NCBI RefSeq assembly: GCF_022605725.1
Contig: NC_065548.1
Span: 7,039,644 to 7,103,643, forward strand
Direction of reading: 5' to 3'
DNA: 64,000 bases
DNA from: Anthonomus grandis grandis
Lineage: Eukaryota > Arthropoda > Insecta > Coleoptera > Curculionidae
This document shows positions 1-8,605 of the stretch, piece by piece. The first letter of the stretch is position 1. Each line of letters starts with the position of its first letter. The notes under the pieces were generated by a model that saw only the letters and a list, made by a program, of their open reading frames with translations, did no database searches and had not been told where the DNA came from. Both the position numbers and the translations under genes were made by a program.

Positions 1-1271
1 CGCTAAGGACCGGTTCTTTGTTATGCCATGATATTTCGGGTATTGTGCACTTCATTTTAATGTTTATTATAAAAAAATTAGAGTAGAAACATGTAAAAAG
101 TAACTAAACATTTATTGCTACGATGTAAATAGTTTGTTGATGAGTACCTGGTTGGTTTACCCGAAATTGCGCGGGAAAACGTGTGGAAACGTCATGAAAC
201 GTCAACATCAGCTGATTTTCTTGACAGTTTTGATGGTAGTTACTAGTAGATTAGAAATAAAATAAATCGATATTTTGAATCGATTCAAGATCGTGCATGG
301 CAAGATCGATTCAGAAGTAAATCGACAACAAAAGATCAGAGGGAAATAAATTCTTTTTTACTGTCGCAAGTTTTTTTAAACTAAAAAACATTAAAAAAAC
401 CTACACTACTACTAAAAAAGAATTTATTTCCTCGTGAAAAGTGACGAAAAAAATTGCGTTTTGGTGATATTGGCGCCCTCTTTTACAGCTTTGTTACATG
501 ATACCAAAATTGTAGAGAATTTATTTCTCCTCATTTTTTGTCCTATAACTTCTGTGAAACCAATTTAGAATTTCTGAGTGCCGTTTCTCAAAAACGAGTC
601 GGAGAAGAAGAATAATTTTTTTCCAATTTTGGCCCTTTTTGATGCTACTATGTTCCTAGGTTCGTTCCTGGGCTTGTAGGTTGACTGTACTACTGGCCGA
701 ACAGAAGTACGGATTCTTTAATTTATGCCCTCCTTATTACTTTACTAATATTTTTGCGCAAATTTAAAAGGTGGCCTTTAGGTCGCACATTTTACAGTCA
801 AAAATGGCGCGTAGGAATTAATAATACTTGGCAATACTGCAAGTACACATGGTCGGATGGCCTGCCCTATGTAGCAACAGACTACAACAGGGACGGATTT
901 AGCTTCTTTAAATGTGCGTTGCAGAAAGTATCTAGAAGCGATATACTACAGTAGCTCTTCGAACGAAGCTTTCAGCGCATAAATTCTGTAACCAATCGAA
1001 TGATAAAGATCCGACAACAGTGCATAATTACGTTACTTCTAATGACAGCTCCCGTTACTTTGACAGGTCAGCTGTCACTTTTCTTAAGTAGCGTTCACAG
1101 GTTAGAGTAAAATATGAAAAAACTTACATAGTTCTAGTCTCCTTGGACGGAACATGAAAACACAAAAAAATTATAAGACATCACATTTTTAATAATAAAA
1201 ACGAACTAATCATTACAATTGGTTGACGATAACAGTCCCTCTCAGAGACTGATTTCTGCACACAATGGTTC
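1..1271. other. Non-coding flank, no gene recognised
   Basis: AT-rich sequence with only short open frames; the frame at 754-954 resembles nothing I know. The clearest structure is a perfect 19-base inverted repeat at 342-360 and 413-431, which could be a small foldback element. The last ~100 bases before 1272 are the 3' untranslated region of the minus-strand gene that ends there. Confidence 0.6.
342..431. repeat. Inverted repeat, possible foldback element
   Basis: Arms GGAAATAAATTCTTTTTTA (342-360) and its exact reverse complement (413-431) enclose a 52-base AT-rich loop. A related stretch, GAGAATTTATTTCTCC, lies about 80 bases further on. No target-site duplication was identified, so calling it a transposon is inference. 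Confidence 0.45.
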
Positions 1272-1748
1272 TTAAACAGCGTTTTTATTTGCGCATTCCC
1301 GCATACTGCTCCTCCTCCTTTTTTTTCCTCGTCTCTTTCTCCTTCTCCTTCTGGCTTCAACAATGCTAAATCCCTTCTTTGGGCTCCTCTCCATAGTTTT
1401 TATGATGGACCCAAGGACGTATCTACGGATTGAAGAAAATTTCAATTTAAAAATGACTATCCTTGTAAAATAGAGCGCATTTTGATATTTCGAACGCCGT
1501 ACTCACTTATTGCCGTGTTTCTTATTGACGGCCCCAAACGCTAACGCCTTCTTCATGATGTTACTCAACTTGATAATGTTCGACGACGAATTCGGGTATT
1601 CCGTTTTAATATAATCGTAAATCTTCTTCAGTGTGACCCCGCGAGAGTTGCCGATTTTTTTAAGGGTGGAAAAGATGATTCTGGCAACGGGTCGGGTGAT
1701 TGCCGAGTTCGGTTTGCCATTGTTCTTCTGGTTTCCGCGTCTTAGCAT
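1272..1748 (-). CDS. Linker-histone-like / protamine-like basic protein, two exons
   Basis: Exon 1 is 1507-1748. The ATG is preceded by an in-frame TAA two codons upstream, which fixes the start. It ends at a consensus donor GTGAGT (1501-1506). After an 84-base intron with acceptor ...CCGTAG, exon 2 is 1272-1422 and ends in TAA; the spliced product is 130 residues. Residues ~18-75 resemble the winged-helix H15 domain of histone H1/H5: RPVARIIFSTLKKIGNSRGV, then a helix with ...KKIYDYIKTEY and a final IMKKALAFGAV. Exon 2 adds a strongly basic tail (ARRRRRKRRGKKRRR). H15 proteins bind nucleosomal linker DNA. A short H15 domain with an Arg-rich tail is reminiscent of insect sperm chromatin proteins such as the Mst77F type; that role is inference. 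Splice sites are predicted, not observed. It could also be a retired histone H1 copy, though ordinary H1 genes lack introns. Confidence 0.62.
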
Positions 1749-2075
1749 TGTTTACACGATAATTTTGATTGGGGAAAACGAAAAATTTTTGACTGATTCT
1801 GGCTATCAATTAGGACGTCATTTTCGTTTGTGTTTTTTTTATCGGTTGTCCGGGTAATTGTTGACAGAGGCATGTTCGATAAAGGCAAATTAACCGGTGG
1901 TCTCATTATTACCTTATTAATAGGGAGCAAAATGTGTGAACCCGTAGAATAGAAGAAGACAAGAATATACCATTTTTTTCTGATTGTTCTTCGAAGGGAG
2001 TCTTCAATGACATGGAGATGTCAAATCGATTTTTCATACAATATATATTTTTTTAAATTTATACTTTGAGACTAA
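1749..2075. other. Upstream region of the basic-protein gene
   Basis: 327 bases between the start codon at 1748 and the piggyBac target site. It should contain the promoter of the minus-strand gene, but I see no convincing TATA box. A 62-codon open frame here looks like chance. Confidence 0.5.
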
Positions 2076-2267
2076 TTAACCCTTTCGGTACGAATGACGG
2101 ATAAATCAGGCACAAAAAAAGAGCCACACAGACGAATGACGGATATAACCGGCCGCGGTTCAAATTGCTTACCAGACTACTGCCTGTTATATCCGTCGCT
2201 AATGAAAATTCATGCTTGCGTACAGACGACTGACTTATTTATCAGTCACATAGAGAAATGAATATTA

Positions 2268-2294
2268 AATAATAATAATAATAATAATAATAAT
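2268..2294. repeat. (AAT)n microsatellite, 3' tail of the retrotransposon
   Basis: About nine uninterrupted AAT units on the plus strand. It lies directly downstream of the 3' untranslated region of the minus-strand retroelement and marks its 3' end. Confidence 0.85.
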
Positions 2295-2553
2295 GACTTT
2301 TATTTTCCCATATAATACAAAGATATAAACTTATTGCTAAGGTCTATTACGGCGCAGTCTAGCTTATAGCTACTCTACTGAACCCTATACCTTAAGCTAA
2401 AACTAACTACATAACAATTTACATAGGTACTATAATTTATATAAAAAAAAGCAAGTTATATGTAAATTCGTGAGTTTAGTATTTCATATCAATAAGTACT
2501 ACACCCTAAACATTATTGCAATCAGATTAGCCACTATAAAACATCATAATATA

Positions 2554-5352
2554 CTACATCAAATATTTAATGTAAGACCTAATTTTTCTTTTAAAAGATA
2601 CTTCCGGCAAATGTTTCAAATTATTTGGAATCCTGTTGTAAAGCTTCGCTATATTATAAATAAAAGATCTCTCAAAGATAGACGTGGAGTGACGTGGTAT
2701 GGTTATAGAGCCTTTGTCGTGAAGATCTAAGTTATGTATTTCAGTGCGAAACTTAATTTTTTTGTATAAATATTCTGGACATTTCCTTGCTATTATTTTA
2801 TAAACTAAAACTATTGAGTGATAAATACGCCTCTCATCCATTCTAAGCCAGTTCAACTCTCTTAATTTAGCCGATACTCCCTGTTCCCTGCCCCGCAGAC
2901 CCCCAATTAACCTTACGCAATGATTCTGTATTAGTTGGATACGGTATTTATCTCTTTCTAGCAAACATGGTCCATATACTACATCTGCAAAATTAAAATA
3001 AGAAAGCACTAAAGAGTCACAGAGCATCCTTTTCATTGCAGTTGTTAATAAGTGTCTTTGCTTAAATATAAGTTTTAAATTGATAAAGGCTTTCTTTATA
3101 CACATATTAATGTGTTGAGTGAACCTTAAACTGCTATCTAAAATTAGGCCCAAATTCTTAGCAAAATCGGTGACAATAAGACTTTCGGCATTTAACGTTA
3201 ATTTAATATTAGGTAATTGTGAATTTTGTGCCCTGTTTCTACCAAAAAGTAAGACTTGAGATTTAGAAGGATTGAGCTCTAAACAATGTTTCTGTGAGAT
3301 TGATAGAAGCGTACTTAAATCTTCATTTAATTGATTTATGGTTTGTAGCAATTGGTGTAACTTACAGGATTTATACATTTGTGTATCATCTGCGTAAAAA
3401 TGAAGAAGTGCAAATGTAATGTATTTGGCCATCTGTGAAGTATACAATGTAAACAGAAGAGGTCCCAAAATGGATCCCTGTGGAACACCAAATAAAAGCT
3501 GTTTTGCATTGGACAATTTACTATTCAATTTTACCCTTTGACTTCTACCTTGCAAATAACTAGCAATTAAGGTGCATGAATGTATATTAAAACCCAGATA
3601 TTTTAAAATTGCCAAAAGAAGAGTGTGATTTATCCTGTCAAACGCTTTTGAATAGTCTAGAAGAATAAAGACAGTTAGTTCGTCATTTTCGATAGCTTGA
3701 ATAATATCATCTGTGACCTTCAAAAGCGCCGTCGAGCAACTGTATCCTGGTCGAAATCCAGACTGTACTTCCGGTAGTAAATTATATTTTTGTACATATT
3801 CCCTTATCTGGATATTAAGAATTCTTTCTAAGACCTTAGAAAGAGTAGGAAGTATACTAACCGGGCGTAAGTCCTTCAATTCTACAGGATTATTTACTTT
3901 AGGAAGAGGTGTTACCAAAGAGCATTTCCATTTATCAGGAAAAGATGATCTTTCTATACTATAGTTTACTAAATGTGTTATTACAGGGAGAATTATAGGA
4001 CAGCAAAGTAGCAACATATCAATACCAATATCATCATCTCCAATGGCTTTTGATTTAATTTGAAAAAGAGCATCTTTAACTTCTTGATCCGTAGCTAATC
4101 TGAAATGAAAAACATTGGCCTTTGATAATGTATTATTAAGGTAAAAATTTAACAAATCCGCATCAGGATTAACTTGTGGTATATTAACAAAATAGTTGTT
4201 AATATCCTCTGCAGACCAACGCCCCGGAATCGCACTATTCCTTGATGACCCATAAATATCTAAGTCACGCATCAATTTCCAATTTTCTCTAGATCCGTTA
4301 ATTCTGATTTGATTTTCAAAATACCCCCTCTGTTCCCTCTTAAAAGTTGCACTTACATAATTTCTTAACTCTTTATAAGATTCCCAGTCATCACGCAACT
4401 TACTCCTCTTATACTTAGTTAGAGCTTTATTTCTAAGTGACATTAAATATTTTAAATTAGGTGTTATCCAAGGAATTTTTTTCTTAGTAATGCGTACAGT
4501 TCTTTTTGGAGCGTAAATATCAAAAAGTTCTATTAAACAGTTGGTAAATGCATCGATCTTAGCGTTTAAATTTGTCAAATAAAAAATTACATCAAATGGA
4601 ATGGTCTCTAGTTGCCTAGTGAAATCCTCCTTGTTAAAATTTTTAAAATCTCTATAAGTATGAAAAAAAGCCTCCGGCTTTGCTACTTTTAAGATTAAGT
4701 CACATGTTAGAAAATAGTGATCTGAAAAGTTAGAATTTAAATCTATATTTACCGAACTAATAAATTCTTCATGCGAGCAAATAAATAAATCCAAAAGTGT
4801 TTCACCTGAGAGTCCTTGATGAGTAGGTTCATCCACCATTTGCTTTAAACTTAAAGACTCTAGAATGGATAAGAAGAGTTCAACAACATTAGATTGCAGA
4901 TTAGACATATTTACATTAAAGTCGCCCATACACAAGAAAAGGTCACATTCTGTTAGTAAAGTGGAAACATTTACCTCAAATTCATCATAAAAATTATTAA
5001 TATTACTATTGGGCGGCCTATAATAACATCCTACTATAAATATCTTGTTTTCAATTTTGATTTTTAACCATAATTGTTCTGCATAATTCCCAGTTAAACA
5101 ATTAATTATTTGAAAATTAATAAAACTCTTTACATAAAACATTACCCCCCCTCCTCGACCAGTAGAGCGATCTTGCCTAACTAAATTATAGCCTGGAATT
5201 CGAAGAAACTCATCCGTCGTGTAATTAGTTAACCAGGTTTCAGATAACCCTACTATATCTACATTATTATCTAATACATAAGATTTAAAATTAATAAACT
5301 TTGGCAACAAGGAACGAATATTAATTTGACCTATTTTTAGTTTGTCCGTCAT
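2554..5352 (-). CDS. Non-LTR retrotransposon ORF2: APE endonuclease plus reverse transcriptase
   Basis: An uninterrupted 932-codon frame. The N-terminal ~230 residues are an apurinic-type endonuclease (GLSETWL, MGDFNVN and NFSDHYF motifs), which nicks target DNA. The reverse transcriptase follows, with LLDYSKAFDRINH (first catalytic Asp), FGVPQGSILGPLLF and FYADDTQMY (the YADD catalytic pair). The C-terminal ~200 residues are the usual thumb/connection region. No stop or frameshift was seen, so this copy is young relative to the other elements here even though ORF1 is truncated. The frame could in principle supply enzyme in trans; that is inference. It is selfish-element coding sequence, not a host gene. 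Confidence 0.93.
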   Translation of the reverse strand: MTDKLKIGQINIRSLLPKFINFKSYVLDNNVDIVGLSETWLTNYTTDEFLRIPGYNLVRQDRSTGRGGGVMFYVKSFINFQIINCLTGNYAEQLWLKIKIENKIFIVGCYYRPPNSNINNFYDEFEVNVSTLLTECDLFLCMGDFNVNMSNLQSNVVELFLSILESLSLKQMVDEPTHQGLSGETLLDLFICSHEEFISSVNIDLNSNFSDHYFLTCDLILKVAKPEAFFHTYRDFKNFNKEDFTRQLETIPFDVIFYLTNLNAKIDAFTNCLIELFDIYAPKRTVRITKKKIPWITPNLKYLMSLRNKALTKYKRSKLRDDWESYKELRNYVSATFKREQRGYFENQIRINGSRENWKLMRDLDIYGSSRNSAIPGRWSAEDINNYFVNIPQVNPDADLLNFYLNNTLSKANVFHFRLATDQEVKDALFQIKSKAIGDDDIGIDMLLLCCPIILPVITHLVNYSIERSSFPDKWKCSLVTPLPKVNNPVELKDLRPVSILPTLSKVLERILNIQIREYVQKYNLLPEVQSGFRPGYSCSTALLKVTDDIIQAIENDELTVFILLDYSKAFDRINHTLLLAILKYLGFNIHSCTLIASYLQGRSQRVKLNSKLSNAKQLLFGVPQGSILGPLLFTLYTSQMAKYITFALLHFYADDTQMYKSCKLHQLLQTINQLNEDLSTLLSISQKHCLELNPSKSQVLLFGRNRAQNSQLPNIKLTLNAESLIVTDFAKNLGLILDSSLRFTQHINMCIKKAFINLKLIFKQRHLLTTAMKRMLCDSLVLSYFNFADVVYGPCLLERDKYRIQLIQNHCVRLIGGLRGREQGVSAKLRELNWLRMDERRIYHSIVLVYKIIARKCPEYLYKKIKFRTEIHNLDLHDKGSITIPRHSTSIFERSFIYNIAKLYNRIPNNLKHLPEVSFKRKIRSYIKYLM

Positions 5353-5433
5353 ATTCTTTAAATGATTTTATAATAGGTAAATTAAAAATAAATAAACAAA
5401 AAAGTATATACTCAAAATATGATAACAAGAAGT

Positions 5434-5700
5434 ATTAAGCAGTAGTTTCATCTAAGTCCATATCATTCCTAATTACTAAGTACCTTTCACCATCAGCTTT
5501 TCGAACTAAAATGTTGCCATTTCTGTGCCAAATATATTTACGAGTCCTTTAAATGCTGCTTGGTCCTCTTAAGAAGTAGATAAGTTTCTTTTGTGAGCTC
5601 CCCTTCTATATAAATCGGTGTTGCTGAATCTCCCATACCTGAATTGCTTGCAGTGATTTTCCCCTTGGTGGCCCTGGATCGTAGGAGGCGCTGCTTTAAA
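5434..5700 (-). pseudogene. C-terminal remnant of retrotransposon ORF1 (gag-like)
   Basis: Upstream of ORF2 on the minus strand, two frames together give LTKETYLLLKRTKQHLKD followed after a one-base shift by YIWHRNGNILVRKADGERYL and a short acidic tail ending at the stop 5434-5436. The W-x-R-N-G-x-I-x-V-R pattern is typical of the end of ORF1 proteins in insect Jockey/CR1-like elements (FP-like domain). The start is missing because the insertion is 5'-truncated. Confidence 0.6.
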
Positions 5701-5766
5701 TTACTCTATGATCAGTCACAAAAAATCTTTCCAGGTGGACGAGTGTCGGTTATATCAGTCACCGCC

Positions 5767-5812
5767 GGAAACATAGAGTAATTAAAAGTATTTAATATTC
5801 ATTTCTCTATGA
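5767..5812. repeat. Palindrome arm in the piggyBac leader, partner split by the insertion
   Basis: Plus-strand sequence ending TATTTAATATTCATTTCTCTATG (within 5789-5811) is the exact reverse complement of 2249-2271. The outer part CATAGAGTAATT (5773-5784) pairs with 5699-5710. The two partner halves lie on either side of the retroelement and would form one continuous arm if it were absent. Confidence 0.7.
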
Positions 5813-5824
5813 GTTTAGCATAGA

Positions 5825-7941
5825 ATGTCACGAAAGAAGGACGCCGCACCGTCTGGCAGTCGCCCCAGAGCAAAAGTCGCGAGGTTAGATTCATATTGTG
5901 GTTTATCCGAAAGCGAAGTGCATAGCATTTGTACTATAAACAATGTGTATTTTTCTTCTGATAGTGAAAAAGAGCCGTTTCCTGGTAGTGATAGCGAGTA
6001 TAAACCGAGCTCTTCGGATGAAAGTGATGTCTTGCACTGATTTACTCCGGTCTAGCTTCGAAGCTCTTGCCAGTTTCCTGATTTACTTTGTTGTTGATGT
6101 TTTTTGGCGCCTATCTTTTCTTTCTTGGTCGCATCGAGGTGCTCTAGCTTTTGATGGCTCGGAACGCGGGGAAAGACTGAATAGGATGAGGAAGCGTTGG
6201 TTGTATTTATACACTGGGTGGGCGGCTGGGATTGGTTGGACCAACCGGATGAAAGTGAGTCTTTTGAAGAAGGTCCAGAATCTGACCAGGAAGTGAGTAT
6301 CACAAACGAGACTGAAGCACCCCAAGGTAAGATTCCAACACCCGAGGTTGTAGTCGGTCACGAAGATTTATAGATTTTGTGGACAAAACATGATTTTATA
6401 CCAGTAGTTCATGAATTCGACAGTAGCAATAGCGGAATAACCGATAAGTCTTTACATGGAAAAAGGGAGATAGACTTCTTTTTACAACTTTTTACCGAAG
6501 ATATTGCTACTACCATTATTGAGGAAACAATGCACCACAATGGACAGCTATTGACTTGAACGAATTTTTCGTGTTTATTGGTATAACGATGCTGATGACA
6601 AGAAACAAAAAACTTACTATCAAGGAGTTTTGGTCCAGGGACGAGCTGCTACATTCCCCTATTTTCGGAAAAAAAATGTCAACGGATAGATACCTGCAAA
6701 TTCAAAGGTATTTACACTTTTGCGACAATGAGAATGCTTCCCCTAATAATCGTCTCTATAAAGTCGACCATATTCTATTGCGAATAAAGGAGAGGTTTCA
6801 AACACAATTTCGGCCATTTCAGGACCTTTCTATCGATGAAAGCTTAATACTTTTTAAAGGCAGATTAAGCTTTAAGCAGTTTATAAAAAGTAAAAGACAC
6901 CGTTTTGGAGTTAAGCTATTTGTTTTATGCGACTGCGAAACAGGAATAGTTTTGGACTTCATAGTATATTTGGGAAAAGCTACAAGTGAAAATTTGGGAC
7001 CCAATGAAGACCTGGGTATATCCGGAGCTGTTGTAACGAAGCTCATGGATCAATATCTTAACAAAGGACACTCGCTATTTACAGATAACTACTACAGTAG
7101 TCCTGCCTTGTCAACTTTTCTTTTTAAAAGTAACACTAACTCTTGTGGAACTGTCCGGCCACATAGAAAACATATGCCAAAATTCACTGGCAAACTAAAT
7201 AAAGGAGATGTTGAATGGTATTCCGGTGCTAATCTATTGGTAATAAAATGGAAAGATCGTCGAGATGTTCATATGATAACCACTATGCATGCAAACGAAA
7301 TTGAAGTTCTTCCAAAAGTAGACAGGATCACTAAAGAAAACGTACGGAAGCCCACATGTGTAGTGGAGTATAATAATAAAATGGGAGCAGTAGACCGTAC
7401 TGACATGATGATTTCTAGTATTGACAGTATGCGTAAAAGCATAAAATGGTATAAGAAGTTGTATTTTCATGTTATGGATGTTTGTTTACCTAATGCCCAC
7501 GCCATGTTTTTGACCACGGATGCTAGAAAAATTCCATTAGCGGCATTTCAGTTAGAGATCATTCGTCAGTTATTTGAGAGGTTAGTAATCGTCTAACCCT
7601 TTCCTAACGGCTCGTGTTTTCATTTCCACGCCGCGGGCGTTAAACGCTTCCTTTATGACCTAGATACATAAATAGAAATTATTTATAGGTTTTCCACAAA
7701 TAATCCAGTAACAAGGCCTGATCTGAACCTTAATTCTGCACGATAAACCGATAGGCACTTTCCGATATGCATTCCAGGTACAGAAAAGAACAAGAATCCT
7801 TCCAGACGATGTCTGGTTTGTTCCCATACGAAAAAACGAGAAAGAAAAAGGAAAGACACTAGGTATATGTGCAAGGACTGCAATATTGGACTTTGCATTG
7901 TACCTTGCTTTCAAATTTACCACACCCAAGCTAACTTTTAA
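5825..7941 (+). pseudogene. piggyBac transposase, frameshifted
   Basis: Begins at ATG 5825 with MSRKKDAAPSGSRPRAKVAR and an acidic stretch (SDSEKE...SSSDESD), usual for piggyBac N-termini. A broken region ~6040-6560 follows, then a long open frame (6556-7596) with the catalytic core. The three expected aspartates are visible in DLSIDES, LFTDNYYSS and KMGAVDRTDMM. After the stop at 7594-7596 the C-terminal cysteine-rich finger is readable to TAA 7939-7941: CLVCSHTKKRERK...YMCKDCNIGLCIVPC, the domain that binds transposon ends. Several frameshifts and stops separate the pieces, so no full-length transposase can be made. Confidence 0.9.
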
Positions 7942-8195
7942 ATTTTTAACCTTAGTTTTAGAACTTATGTTACCTTTTAGAATTTGTTTGTCTTTTAATG
8001 TTCATTTCTTTGAAATATTTTATATTTTTTGAATAGATTTGCATTTGCTATAGATGTATTCAAACATAAATTCGAATTTCATTTTACCTATTTTAGCATC
8101 TGACGGGTATATACGTCACTCGTCTGTCGAGTACTAAAATTACGTCGTCCGTGAGAAAAAATCGTCTGAAATAGAAGCCGTACCGAAAGGGTTAA

Positions 8196-8605
8196 CAAAC
8201 TTTTTAGAATAAGAAAATATTCTTAACGAAAAAGTTAATGAAATAAAGCAGCTTGGCAACATAGAAAACTTCATAGGTTTACAATACATATATCCATTGT
8301 TGCCACTTTGTATTTTTTTTTCTAAGTTAAGTTGCGTCAGATCGATATCTAGGCTATAACTCAAAGAAAAAGTTTTGATAGGTTTGCAACCATCTCAAAT
8401 CCGTTTACATATTTATTATATGTGATAAAAAAAATATTTATTTAAATCCTTTGAGCATTTTGGGTGCCTTTTCCATTTCTTTAACATGCGTCTTCATAAT
8501 TAATTTTCACTTAGTTTGTAAAGGTTTGTTATCGCCATAAATCAATTTATTTCTTATTCATTGTTAATATCTGGAGAAAAAATTATTAAAATTCCTTAGG
8601 AAATC
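8196..8605. other. Spacer between piggyBac and the next retroelement
   Basis: About 410 bases of AT-rich DNA. I see no gene, repeat or RNA structure in it. Confidence 0.5.

Larger units (their letters stand above)
2266..5706 (-). mobile_element. 5'-truncated non-LTR retrotransposon (CR1/L2/Jockey group) inside piggyBac
   Basis: Read on the minus strand, the element starts within the 3' end of ORF1 (~5700), continues through a complete endonuclease/reverse transcriptase frame, and ends in an ATT microsatellite (2268-2294) rather than poly(A). Microsatellite tails are usual in CR1/L2-like clades. The left and right piggyBac flanks share TTAAAT at the junctions, a possible 6-base target duplication. 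Removing the insert joins two halves of an inverted repeat in the piggyBac, which supports the nesting. Clade assignment needs a tree. Confidence 0.82.
2080..8191 (+). mobile_element. piggyBac-family DNA transposon, with a nested retrotransposon
   Basis: Both ends carry the inverted repeat CCCTTTCGGTACG (2080-2092 and reverse complement 8179-8191), each directly bordered by TTAA (2076-2079, 8192-8195), the duplication typical of piggyBac. The plus-strand coding remnant has the piggyBac DDD motifs. Near both ends there are repeated short blocks such as GACGGATA and ATCAGTCAC. About 3.4 kb of the 6.1 kb is a later non-LTR insertion (about 2266-5706); without it the element would be about 2.7 kb, a normal piggyBac size. 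The transposase is broken, so the copy is probably not autonomous. Confidence 0.9.

Noticed and set aside
754..954. 66-codon open frame, plus strand
   Set aside because: Starts at a non-consensus site, has no recognisable motif and no splice partner; likely chance.
2249..5811. 23-base inverted repeats that look like TIRs of a DNA transposon around the retroelement
   Set aside because: The inner DNA is a clear non-LTR element with a microsatellite tail, and the repeat arms belong to the piggyBac leader on both sides; better explained as a split palindrome.
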